A stretch of 64,000 bases of DNA, taken from positions 3,224,001 to 3,288,000 of the forward strand of contig JAKSGN010000003.1 in NCBI GenBank assembly GCA_024180945.1, read 5' to 3'. The first letter of the stretch is position 1. The number at the start of each line of letters is the position of its first letter. Origin of the DNA: Macrophomina tecta. Taxonomy: Eukaryota > Ascomycota > Dothideomycetes > Botryosphaeriales > Botryosphaeriaceae. Below, in pieces: positions 1 through 10,818 of the stretch. Position numbers and translations under genes: made by a program. The notes beneath the pieces are model-generated. The model was not told where the DNA came from and did no database searches. It was given only the letters and a program-made list of their open reading frames with translations.

Positions 1-1829
1 TTTACTCAAGTTTCTTTTTTGCCCCTGCCATCTTTCTCACTAGCTTACGGCATGGCCGAGTGGTGGCCGATTTCAGCTCAACTGGCATTCGTCGGTAGAA
101 CGCATTATTACATAGCTTGATGCGTACTACGACTTCTATCCCCTTCCAGACCTTGATAGAAACTGGGCTCAGTCATTTCCGTTATCTGTTAATCAGCTAA
201 CGTTTTCCACCAGTTATCTGGACACTCTACCAATACGAAGACGCGTTTGCATGTAAATCAACAATAGCGTCAACCCAGAACCTCGACTCAATCCGGAACG
301 AGGATGAACTACATCTCGCTAAGCAAATTCTTCAGAACAAGGCAAGCTCGAGCATTCGGAAGGATGCAGTATCGTACCCTGAGGCTACCTTTTACGATTA
401 GCTTACAAGAATGGATACTACAACTGTCTAAAGAGCCAGCTTTATTTAGCTGGACCCTTAGCCTCGATCAGCGACCCCAACAAATGATCAGTTGGTTCGT
501 CAACACTTGCCGAAAGGGTTCGATATCTTTTCAGCAGAGATAAAATTGGTCTCCAAGTCTACATCTCGGAAGCAATGCACGTCTGCCTCAGTGTCTTCAT
601 ACTACCTCGTGTTTCAGGTGGCTTTAGAAAGTCTCCAGATGATCCCGAAAATAGAGCGCAGCCGACGATGCTTACTCCAGCGACTGGCGATGCCACCAAG
701 TGGAGAAACTCTGGGTGTTTTTTTCAACCGGAGCTCGTTCGATCGTTCTCCTAAGTGATGGGGGACCTAGTTGGTGATGGTAATGGCTTGTGGCAAGTTC
801 CTGGTTTCATTTTTGTTGGGCCCCTAGCCTTAGCCAACTTCGGGGCCGAGTACGAGGGGGAAAACCTTAGATACGAGCTCGAGAACCACCGATGGGATGC
901 AGATGCGTGAGTCGCGAAGATGATGTCGCCTGTGGGGGGAATGACCTTTGGAGGCCTAGAAGCTGGGTCGTCGTCCGACCAAGTTGGAGCTACAAGCTAT
1001 GGCTTGAACTATGCTTGAGTGATTGGTCTTATGTGTCTTGGAATTAATAGGGCAAGTGCTTTCTTCTGCGAGCAGGCTAGAAATCGAGGAATGAGTAATT
1101 AATTAAAATGATATCCGTGTTGGAATGTTCGAAAAGCCAGAGCTTGTGATCCTGTCGCATGGACGGGGAGTCGAAAGAATGGAAGCGAAGCTAGCCAGAT
1201 AAGAGTAATAGTCCAAGCAATCCTCAGCTTGAGACTTCGGCCGTCGAACACTCAAGTCGGATGCGAAGTTAAAAGAAGCGACTTGTGTCCGACGAGGGAG
1301 TAGATCTGCGATGATACGAGCACCCCAGTAAAGCTTGTGGTGTTGTCTGTTTCAAAGGATCTTAGCGTATCCACTTTTGCAATCATCTTAAAAAACCCGA
1401 AGTTCGGCCTCGGCCGAGGAAATGTTTCGTACTGGGCAACAAATCGCTCACCACTATGCAGACACGAATCAGCCGAATCGCACGTAGCCATCCAATGCTC
1501 TCGGTTTCTGCCGGGAGACGGCGTGCAATGTGCGCGCGCCTTCGCTATGGCCGCTGCGGTTAAGAGCTCGTGACGCGTGCAGAAACTAGGGCAAACTGAC
1601 TCATGGAAGGGCGCTGACCAAACATGCGGCGCCTGTTTATGTCAGAAAGACATCTGATTGCTTGCAGCTTCAGTGGTTTTGAAAATTGTTCTGTAAAGCG
1701 CACTAATAGTCCTACACCTCAGCCGCTTTCTACCCCTCAGCTACTTAGAAAAATCACTCAAAACAATAACGTACCCTCTTCATCCCTTACCTCATTATAC
1801 CACCATGCAGCGCATCTTTGGACGCGAAA
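1..1829. other. Gene-free left flank
   Basis: No convincing gene. Short open frames exist on both strands, but none shows a recognisable domain or a consistent splice pattern. One frame at about 496-756 stays open for some 85 codons without resembling a family I know. Nothing here can be called a gene with confidence. Confidence 0.4.
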
Positions 1830-2223
1830 TTTTAGGTAATACTAGGCAAATGCATTAGCTTTTATATAATCAACGAGTTTCGGTTATTACACAATTATAA
1901 GATAATGTGAGGACTAGAAGCAAATAGGGAGTTTAGTAATAGCATAAGAGGTAGTCTCTATTAATTAACATACGAATCCTTAAAGAATGCGAGAAGTTAG
2001 CCGTAGGCTAGCTATCTAGGTATAGCTGCTAAGCGGGATTACGTAACCCGCACGTAATCCGTAGGCGAGCCGACTACTCTTTATAGGTAGCTCGCATAAG
2101 CCTTATACTATCTCCTTCTAATAACGAGGTCGTCCTTAACTCTAAAAAGTAAAAAAGACCTTAAGGCTCTACGTATCTACGTAAAGTAAAACGTCTATAA
2201 AGAAAAAAAAGCTCCCGCGATAA
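1830..2223. repeat. AT/TA-rich RIP-like block
   Basis: Composition changes sharply to AT-rich sequence dominated by TA dinucleotides (for example around 1960-2110, with many tat, cta and tag words). This is typical of repeats mutated by repeat-induced point mutation in Pezizomycotina. The block ends where homology to the aspartic-protease-like pseudogene begins, so it may be an old transposon that removed the 5' part of that gene. No element type can be recognised. Confidence 0.5.
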
Positions 2224-3304
2224 AAGAATAAATACAACTGGACTGCCGTAGACTGGAGCACCGTTTCAGAAAAGCTCTCCGTCTCCAATGTCTACAATCA
2301 AGGCATTATCCCGAGTACCAGCTACGGGCTACACATGGGTTCGGCGACGCAAAGCATATCGGGCAGTCTCTTCCTCGGCGGCTATAACCAGTCTCGCGTA
2401 ATCTCCACGCCCGTAACCGCCACAAACAACAGCTTCATCTCCCTGGCCGGCATCCCCCTAGCCGTGCGCGCCGACCCTGGTGTCCCCTACTTCTACCTCC
2501 CCGGCGCGGCCTGCGACAACAACGTCGCCGCCCACCTCCCAGTAACCTACCCGCCAAGCTACGGCCTCTGCCCGTGGGGCACGACCGACGCGTCCTACAC
2601 GCGTCCGCTCACAAGCCCACGCCCTAAGCTCCACCTTCAGCGGCACTTCCTCCTTCACGGCGCCAGTATCCATCACCCTCACTCTCTCCTTCCTCATAGC
2701 CTCTGGCGGCCCAACCTCCTTCTTCCCCTGCCGCCCCTACACGCCCGCCGCCGCCGCCTCCACCGCCCTGCAGGCCCCGATCCTCCTCGGCCGGGCTTTC
2801 CTGCAAGGGCGCCTTCCTCGCGCAGAACTCACAGAGTGGGGCAGCGTGGCTAGCGCAGGCGCCGGGCCCGGCGTTCGCAGCAGAGAACGTCAAGAGCACC
2901 GAGGTGTAGGATGATGGGCTGCTGGTGCAGACGAACGATGCGCCCGGGTGGGCGGAGACGTGGGGAGGGGTGTTGAGGCCGTTGGTGCAGGATTCTGCTG
3001 GGAGGATGCGCAGCAGCGAGCTGGGGGATGGTCGGCGGAGGCCCAGGCGAAGGTTGGGTTGGGTGCGGCGATTGGGGGACTGGCGTTGGTGGTGCTGGTC
3101 GTCGGCGCGCTGTGGTGGTGGCGGAGGAGGAAGAGGCAGGCGGGCGTTGTGGCGGCGCGGCCGGGAATCCGGCAGATGTGGGTGTTGGATGGCGATTTGA
3201 GAGGCAGGGAGGTCGCGGAGTTGAGGGCTGAGACGCAGAAGAAAGAGCCGCGGGAGCTAGAGAGCCATTATGTGATGGAGATGGACAGCGGTGGCGGGGG
3301 CTAG
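2224..3304 (+). pseudogene. Truncated, frameshifted aspartic-protease-like membrane protein
   Basis: Homology starts abruptly with YNWTAVDWSTVS just after a stop and the TA-rich block. It continues through LFLGGYNQSRV, which resembles the C-terminal lobe of fungal pepsin-like (A1) proteins. The frame changes near 2620 (then SSTFSGTSSFTAPVSITL), again near 2805 (then GAFLAQNSQSG), meets a TAG after AENVKSTEV at about 2906, and changes again. The last frame carries a membrane helix (AAIGGLALVVLVVGALWWW) with a basic cytoplasmic RRRKR stop-transfer, ending at 3304. The N-terminal lobe with the first catalytic Asp is missing. At least three frame breaks and one stop make this a dead gene. Introns could explain one break at most. 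Confidence 0.7.
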
Positions 3305-3492
3305 CGGGGAGGCCAGCGTGACGGTGGTGGCAGGCTGGGTGATAGATTTCGTTGGCCGGGTTTGGGTTGCGGCGGCCCTCTTCAATGTGGCTTTCTTCCA
3401 GTGTCACGGGTGTTGAGTAAGACACGGAGGACTTGAATGTGAATGACTGAATATCAATGCGTCCGAAAATAGTCTAGCGTGATTCCGATTAT
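3305..3492. other. Short spacer without recognised features
   Basis: Nothing recognisable between the pseudogene and the LTR-like block. Confidence 0.3.
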
Positions 3493-3960
3493 CTGTAGAA
3501 TGCCATCGATCAACTGCTCGCCGGCGTTGCGTGGCCATGCCGCCGCCCGTAGCAGCCTCCTGCCTGTGACGCAATGACGTCTCTTCTGCTTTTTCCGGAT
3601 ACTAGCCGAGCATTTTCAGCCAATCAGAAATGAGAATTGCTCAGTTGATCTGGGGCACTTTGGTGATTTGGAGCGCCTTGGTGATCTGGAGCACATGCCT
3701 CTCATATATAAACCCCCTCCCCCTCCGCTGAACGAGTTTCTTTCTTTCTTCTTCATCTACTTCTGAGGGTAACGAGGGACTCTTAACTGAGCGGACTCTT
3801 CAGAAGTAGATCAGGGTTTTTGGACCTTCCGAGTCCTTTTTCCCCTTCCTTTAGCTGAAGGTAACGAGGGCCCTTCACTGGGCGAACTCTTCAGCTGAAG
3901 GAAAAGCAAAAACGTAGATCATGGGTTTTTACTCTTCGGAGGTTTTCCCCATTGTAGGCT
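3493..3960. repeat. LTR-like sequence with two diverged hairpin units
   Basis: A TATA-like catatataaacc at about 3707 is followed by pyrimidine-rich sequence and then two related units. Unit 1 has ACTTCTGA (3759-3766) pairing with TCAGAAGT (3800-3807) around ggtaacgagggactctt. Unit 2 has AGCTGAAG (3853-3860) pairing with CTTCAGCT (3889-3896) around ggtaacgagggcccttc. Each is followed by gtagatca-ggg-ttttt. A TATA box followed by duplicated stem-loops resembles the R/U5 part of a fungal LTR, possibly a solo LTR. No internal retrotransposon genes, second LTR or target duplication was seen. Confidence 0.35.
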
Positions 3961-4267
3961 TTTCGTCGAACAGCTCGCCATGAGCGGGCATTCGAGGAAG
4001 AGCTGGCGTTGATGGTGTCCTGATTGCGTTTGGCCGTGCTTGGCTGTCCCTGCACGCCCTCAGTGGGCCTTCGTCCTCCAATAGCACCCGCTCACCAGCG
4101 CTTGTTTACCATCATCCCCGTGCAGCGGGCCAGCCATGAAGTCACGCATGGTGTTGGCATGCCACGCTCTTCAGGCTCCGTCACTCGCACACGCGCGCCC
4201 ATTCGCCGAACAATCTCAGATCGTCAGCGCAGCCGTCGCGTCACTGCGTCGAAGGACGAAACAGCCA
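3961..4267. other. Spacer 3' of the C6 regulator
   Basis: About 300 bp without a gene; it includes the 3' flank of the minus-strand regulator. Nothing else seen. Confidence 0.3.
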
Positions 4268-5899
4268 TCATGGCGGCCCTCTGAGCCTGCACTGGGCGAC
4301 CTTATACCAGGCCCGCATGCTGTTAAGGAATTTGCTAACGGCGTCACCAGTCTCACCTTGGCAGAGGACACTCATGATCAGCTCTCGATCTTCCCCGCCC
4401 TGTTTCGCTGCGTCGCAAAGGACACTCAACGCAATACCGATGGGAAAGGACGACGCATTCGCGTTCCAGATGCCCATTTCTTTCTGGAAGAAGTAAGAAG
4501 CAGAACGGGCAATCTTCCGAGCATACACGCGTTCGTCGAACCGCGGAGGTAGGAGCTGCGGTTCCACGCAATCCTCGTTCGCCAGGGCCAGGGTCCTCGA
4601 CACAAGCATGCACGTCACCCAGTACAAGTATATGATGTGGGCGATAGCGATGTCTCCAGTGTCTGCCACGTGGGCGAGGCTGTCGAGGTCCAGGTTTGCA
4701 ACGGCGTTGATGTTGAGAACCCATTCCGTGAGCTGCACGTCCAGCGCCCAGCAGCTTTGTAGGACTCGCTCGGCGAGGAGGTGCTTCTCTTGCTGGCTCC
4801 GGGCACTCTCGATACTGTCAAGGTTCTCCAGCACAGCCGGAATCTCTACCATGTCTAACAGAGCATCCTTTGGAGTCTTCGGCATGGCCAGCCATGGCAC
4901 CTCCTTCCATTCAGGGTTGCTCAGCACGGTCCGCCTCCTAGACCTTATGGCCGAGATTATCTATAATGGTCGTCAGTCCCTGCATACCAAGGCTGGCCCG
5001 AGCAACACTTACCGTACTGAGGCGTCCGTCGGCAAAGAGCCGGTGCGCAAGGCCAGACATGTGCGCGTGCGGACCTCGCGCCTTCAAGAGAATAAGCTCA
5101 CCCTCGACATGAATACTCCAGCTGCGCGCTTGAGCAAACTTGTCCTGATCATTCGCGCCAAAGAGCATCTGCAGGGAAGCCGGTCAGTGGGCAGCCGGGC
5201 AAAGACGTTGCGTACCATACCTCTAAAAGAGCAAGGAATCGTGTGGCGACGAGGACTTCCTCTCGCCGGGAGATGTCAGGCGACTGTACAGCAAGAGCCA
5301 TGGCCCTCAGGGCACGACCGTGGCAGGCGATGCCTTGCTGGATCATCCAAGGATCGCCAAGCCGCTGGCCAACTGTTCCCAGGCTCATCGCAAGCAGTGC
5401 ATGTTTGAGCGTGTCGTCGCGGTGGTAGAGACAATCCACGGCACCCAGCCAGCTTCCCGTAGTAAACTGGCCCTGGAAAGCGGTGAAGGCCCGGCCGAGA
5501 GGCAGATACGTTTCCCAGAACAAACCGAGCGACTTCAGCTCGTAAGCCGAGCGCGTAAGCGCGTCGGGCAGGACGATGCCGCGGGGCGGGAGATCGAAGG
5601 CCTGTGTTGGACGCGGGCAGGGAGTTTGTGACGGGCCAGCAGCCTGACTGGTCGTCACCAGCGCGTTCGGCGAGGCAGCGGCGGCGTGGTTGATGAAGAT
5701 GCACTGGCGCTCGTAGCCTGCACACTGCAGACCCGACTTGGTGCACTGCCCGCAGGCCGGTCGCTGGAGATCGCACTGCCGAATCGCGTTAGCTTTGCGC
5801 GAGCCGCCTCTGGTGCCGTGATGCTGGACGGAGCCTTACCCCCTTCTTGCGCTTCCTGCACGTTGCGCAGCCTTTGGACCTGCCAGGCACGCCTACCAT
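4268..5899 (-). CDS. Zn(II)2Cys6 transcription factor
   Basis: Nuclear fungal-specific regulator, about 487 aa. Four exons join in frame: 5899-5840, 5775-5221, 5168-5013, 4960-4268, with introns of 64, 52 and 52 bp (GTAAGG, GTATGG and GTAAGT donors; CAG, CAG and TAG acceptors). The first intron splits the zinc cluster. Spliced, the cluster reads CATCRKRKKGC then CDLQRPACGQCTKSGLQC sharing one Cys, a perfect C-X2-C-X6-C-X6-C-X2-C-X5-C motif. The C-terminal half matches the fungal_trans_2-like helical region (RRRTVLSNPEWKEVPW). The start at 5899 is the first ATG and sits 10 residues before the first Cys. It lies downstream of, and parallel to, the P450 and could regulate it; that is inference. 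Target unknown. Confidence 0.85.
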
Positions 5900-6561
5900 G
5901 GCGCGCAAATTGAAGCCTGTGCCGGAGTGCTGTGGGTTTGGGACGGGAGCGAGTCCAGCCACCGCGCTTCTTATCGTCTCCTTCTCAGAGGTCCAGGGCC
6001 AGGTTGTCTGCAGTGCGGAGTCTGGCACGGTATGTAAAGGCTTGCCGCTGCAGTCTTCGAGCTCTTGCCCAATGCCACGGGGGGTTTTCAATGCAGCATT
6101 AATCTTGCAGCCTGGTGCAGAAGCTTGCAAGGCTCTTGTGAGCTGCGCCCCGGAAGCCCAAAATCGATGACGATGAGTCGGATCCGCCGCCCGGCTCAGG
6201 CCTGGGCTTCCGCGCCACTGCCACGCTAGGCGGCAACGGGAAGCATTCTGCGCCAGACACTCTGCTCCACCGCACGAGCTCTGCACAGGCACAGCCCGAC
6301 AACGGATGGGGCGCGCTTGGCATCGTCAAGTCCCTCCGTCGTCGTTTTGCACGTCAACGATCGCCCTCGTTTTCTTCCGTCATGAGACGCTTCGCCCACG
6401 AAGTCTGCAAGCTGCGCGGGCAATGCTTCTCCAGAGACAGCTACCGGAGGTAAAGCCTCTGTAAAGCTGAGCTCTCCTCTCTCAGACGCTGTCAGCACCG
6501 CGGGGGTGCGGGATTGACGGCGGACAGGGTGCGGGGTGCGGAGGATTGGGCGCCGGCGGTA
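5900..6561. other. 5' region of the C6 regulator
   Basis: Promoter/5' UTR space of the minus-strand regulator. No gene was supported. Confidence 0.35.
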
Positions 6562-6660
6562 GAGAAGGAAGAGGAGGAAGAGGAGGAAGAGGAGGAAGAG
6601 GAGGAAGAGGAGGAAGAGGAGGAAGAGGAGGAAGAGGAGGAAGAGGAGGAAGAGGAGGAA
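6562..6660. repeat. GAGGAA hexanucleotide microsatellite
   Basis: About 16 near-perfect tandem copies of gaggaa (purine-rich on the plus strand) between the P450 stop and the regulator start. Open frames across it are artefacts of the repeat (Leu-Phe-rich). Confidence 0.9.
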
Positions 6661-6813
6661 GGGCAGGTGTGGGCGAGATGTAGGGGAAAGTGATGAATTG
6701 ACGAGGCGATTTATCATCTAGCTATGACTTAGAGCAGCGGCGAGCGGCAGACGAGCACGCCACCACGCGTAATGAATTCCTTGGTGCCGTAGACCTCCTC
6801 TGCTTACTGACAC

Positions 6814-8726
6814 TCAAGCCCGCCTCTGCCTGATCCGAACATTCAGCCCCGGCACCGTCAACGACACCGTATCCATCAGCCGCTCCTCATACCTCGCCGC
6901 CCTCTCATCCTCGACCAACTCGAACTCAAACTCCCAAAACAGCCTCGCTACCACCATCCTCAACTCCATCTTCGCGAAATTCTTCCCCGCGCAGTTTGCC
7001 GGACCGCGCGAAAACGGCATGAACCCGCCCTCCTCCGGCTTCGCGCGCCCTTCCGTCCATCGCTCCGGCAGAAACTCGTCGGGGCGCTCGAAGTTGCGTG
7101 GATCGCGCTGCACCGTGTACGGCGGGACGGCGACGGTGACATTTCCCGGGATCCAGACGTCGCCGATTTGAAGCCCTTCGGGCGGCGTCAGACGCGGCAT
7201 TGCGGCGGGTGCGGGTGGCCAGAGGCGCATGGTTTCGTTGATGACGGCGTCGAGGCAGGGGAGCGACTTGATTGCGTCGTAGGAGAACGAGGCGGCGCCG
7301 GCGGGGCACGCGGCGTCGAGGGAAGCTTGGAGGGATTTTTGGGCTGCAGGGTGGCGGCAGAGGTAGTAGGTGAGGTTGGTGAGGGCGGCGAGCGTGGTGT
7401 CGCTGGGGATGGTGGTTAGTGAGGGCTTCAATGAGGAAGGGAAGTGGCGGACGGGGACGTACCTTCCGGCGGCGATGATGAGACGAGAATCCTCGTGAAG
7501 AGCCTGAACGCCAGGCGGAGCAGACCGGTCGTTCTCGTACTTGGCCTTGAGGATCCAGGACATGATGTCGGCCGGCTCGGTGTCTTTGTTGAGCGTCTGG
7601 AATGGCGCGTCAGAGATGTGCACGCGTTGGCTGGCTGTTCTCCCTACCTTTTCCTTCTCCTCAACAGCACCAGCGCAGTATTTCTGGAAATCTTGGATAG
7701 CAGAAGCGGCGCCAGGGATGGCTGTAAGCAGGCTAATGAGCCACGGTACAGGGGTCATTAGTCCGACAGCGTACATGGAATCGTGGACGGCGGCAATTCC
7801 TGGGTGGTCTTCGCCACTGTCCAGGGTGCCGAAACCTTGGCCCAGACCAACATCTCCCATGACATCGAATGCGAAGAAAGAGGCCCACTTTTGGATGTCT
7901 ATGGCCTGGTCTTTGCGAGCCTGGAGCTGTTTGATGAGCTTGTCACAATGGATAGCCAGGCGAGGAACGTAGTTGTCGAGAGCTGCGACGTTGTTCAGCA
8001 CCGCGGCATGGAAAGGCTCATAACTACGACGTGCTCACCTCTCATGCTGAAAGCACGATCCCAAGCCTTGCGGCGAGCGCGGTGAAGGTCAAGGTCACGG
8101 GTCTGATTGAGGGAGCAGTACTCGGGGTTACCGCCGGTCTGAGCGTACCAAGCGGCCTTGACGCAGCGCATTGGCGGGCCTGTGCCTGTGAGCATCTTCA
8201 ATCCACTCTTCCAAAGTGGATGTCCTACCGTACACGAGCGGAATTGCCTCCGCTTTGTTGACTGAGAGGTAGCGAGGACCTGCAGACGTAAGCCGGGGGG
8301 TCATTGGCTGCTGGAGTTTAGCGGCCTACCGATACGGATTATATCACCATACTGCTGATGCAGCTTCTGGACTTCCTGGCAGAGCTTCATGTCCTTGGCT
8401 GCCAGGCTCATCGCATAGAACTGGGAGAGGGCGGCGAGTTTGGGACCGGGAAATTTGCGCAGACGGTGGAAGTAGAGGCGGTAGACGAGCAAGCTGACGA
8501 AAAAGCCGACATTGAAGAGCGTAGCGGAGAGAGCTGTCCGCCCCAATGCGTGGAGAGGGCGGAGCAGGGGATTCGAGAAGTTGTAGTAGAGCAGCGCAGC
8601 GACAGACCCGAGATAAGCGAAAACAAGCTGCCAGGGGTGCGCGTCAAACTCGACACCGTCATGCCTGCTCACAGCGAGATGAGAAAGGCTTCCAAGGATC
8701 AGCGGTGTTGCCACTGAGGACGCCAT
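6814..8726 (-). CDS. Cytochrome P450 monooxygenase
   Basis: Membrane-bound heme-thiolate monooxygenase of about 567 aa. Five exons: 8726-8330, 8279-8229, 8185-8039, 7982-7463, 7402-6814; all junctions keep frame (introns 50, 43, 56 and 60 bp). Several hydrophobic segments within residues 30-100 precede the KFPGPKLAALS hinge. Then come the C-helix-region DLDLHRARRKAWDRAFS, the I-helix AAGSDTT (completed only after splicing), the K-helix ETMRLWPPAP, the PERW motif, and the heme loop FMPFSRGPANCAGKNF with the axial Cys. All hallmark motifs are intact. Start at 8726 (MASSVATP) is chosen because upstream in-frame sequence lacks family character. The fold resembles fungal benzoate-hydroxylase/secondary-metabolism P450s; substrate not inferable. 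The next gene downstream is a C6 regulator. Confidence 0.9.
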
Positions 8727-9791
8727 GGCAGGCGAGAGTCTCTGCCCAGAGGGTGCGCAGACGGAGAGGTAGGAGGGAAGCAACGAGGCGGGCGGGGGAA
8801 AACGGAAGTCGCAGCCGCGATTTAAAGCGGGAGCACGAGTGGCATTTCGAACGGGGATGCAGGCCGGCCGCTTGGTGGTTTCCACTTACTGCCGCGCCGC
8901 AAAGTGATCCCATTGGCCAGAATCTTCCTTCTTCCCACGCGTTCTAGGGAGATGCTCGCTTGTGGCCCCGCTAGCAGCCCAGTCTGTACAAAGCCCCGCA
9001 CCGGCCGTGCAGCAGACAAGTAACTCCGCATGCCTTTTTAATGCCCAGGTCGGACCACCGTCCGTGGCATCGACGAGTAACTCTATGCCTGGTATTTCAT
9101 GACCAGCCGCAAATTCCCAAGCGCTCTTCAGACGCTTCACCACGTAGCCGGTGGGGGGCCTCGGCTTCAATAACTTGCGAGCCGCCTGTTGCCTCTGCAT
9201 TTTGCTTGCCTTTTCAGGATTCCTTCCCTTAGCACCTATGGCAGGTTTTGCTGCAGAGGTACAACACTGCAAGCAAGTTCATCAGCCTCATCATCCTCTT
9301 GCGCGAAATTGTTCAGCTTGTGAGCTCGGGGAATCGGAGCAGTGCTCCAAGTGCTGTTGTCATCGATTTCTTCGACCAGCTTCGCTCATTCGAATTTCCA
9401 CGGATAATTGGGCGTGGTACTGCTCCCCATTAATAGCGAGGAATGGCCGATACGCTGCAAACGTGGAGCAAGAGCAAGGACGCAAAGGAACACAGTGTGG
9501 TTGGGTTCACACAAGCCAATGAGCAGGCAGTGGAAGCAGCCGCCCGGACGTGAATGTAGGGCAGAAATGGTGAATGGCGGCTTCAACTACCATGGAGCGG
9601 GCCTGTTGCTGGCGTGACAGAGCTGCCCCTCGAAGCAGCGATTGCCGTTCTGGTAGGCCTGCCGTTCACGACGTGGAAGGCACCGCGGCCATGCCGCCGC
9701 CACCTCACCTTCTACCAGCTCTCACACTCGACACCCGCCGTTCCAACAGACACCTAACCCCACCCTTAAGAACTCTCTCCAGCTGGTTGAG
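8727..9791. other. Divergent intergenic region
   Basis: Promoter space between the minus-strand P450 and the plus-strand unknown gene. Open frames here overlap on both strands without domain or splice support. Confidence 0.4.
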
Positions 9792-10818
9792 ATGGCAGAC
9801 GAATTTTCACCGGAGCCGCTGGAGCCGGAGCCGCTTGAAACAGAGATCACAGCCCTGCCTCCCGAATACTGCTTCTACGAACCTCGCCGCGACAGTGACC
9901 TCCACGCTCAGCTGGGTACCTACTTCTGCAGTGATGGCAACCGCTCCGTCGTCATATCCGACAAATGCAAGCTCGCCTTCGTCATCAACGAGATATTTGC
10001 CGCCGGTCTCATTTATGGCAAGCTCTATATCGTCAAGCAAGCACGGCCTGCCGACCATTCCCTCGCACGCCATCCCATTCCCGACCTTCTCTTTGTCCCG
10101 GGCTACACGTGGACTCCGGTAAGCCCACCTTTTCCAGCAAAACTGCCTTACACTCACCTTCCTACCCCCCCTATCCGACCTGCCATCCTGCCTATCATCT
10201 GGCTCCAGACTGACGCCGGCCTAGAGATCGCGCAGCGAATACTTCTCTCTCGCTCCTCGTCAACGTGTGTTTCAGCAGATTGCCCGATGGGAGCACCACG
10301 AGCCGACCGAGCCTACTATCCCCATCTACGTATTCTCCAAGCCCGACACCCCTCCAAACATACGCATCGACTCCACTCTCAAGCTCAAGTATCCTCCTGA
10401 GCCGGAGAAAGGCCTTTGGCTATGGACTGGAAGGACGCCGGTGTGCGGCGGTACTGCCAATGACATAGTCCGCGGAGGCATTGTCAACCGGCCTGCAGAC
10501 ATGCCCTTCGTTGCGAGGCGGGTCGACGAGGCTTCCGATTATCACCGTGCCTATCTGGAACGATGCTGCATCATACAATCTGACCGCCAGGATCCGTGCA
10601 TGTCCATTAAGGACTGGCTACTCCATATTTCCTTGTTGAGGCTGCGCGACCAGAACCTAGTGAAGTGGGGAGAGGCGATGAGTGTCATCAATGATGTCTT
10701 CGGTGACATGGCCGATCCAGGGATGGAAGATGGAGTTGCGCCCATGGAAGTGGTTATGAATACGGTTGAGTCGCCAGATGACATGTCAGTGGTGACTACT
10801 ACCCCAGGCCGCGGTTGA
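9792..10818 (+). CDS. Hypothetical protein, 289 aa
   Basis: I do not recognise the family. Two exons (9792-10118 and 10276-10818) join in phase 0 across a 157-bp intron with a GTAAGC donor and a TTTCAG acceptor. The start is the ATG followed by an acidic Pro/Glu run (EPLEPEPLETEI). The protein is soluble-looking, with no signal peptide or membrane helix, a central aromatic-rich region (EKGLWLWTGRTPVCGG) and a C-terminal acidic tail ending TTPGRG. Splice consensus and balanced composition support a real gene; function unknown. Confidence 0.6.

Noticed and set aside
48..125. tRNA-like catggccgagtggt
   Set aside because: D-arm-like words only; the downstream sequence does not fold as a tRNA.
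6226..6717. Leu/Phe-repeat frame on the minus strand
   Set aside because: Produced entirely by the GAGGAA microsatellite.
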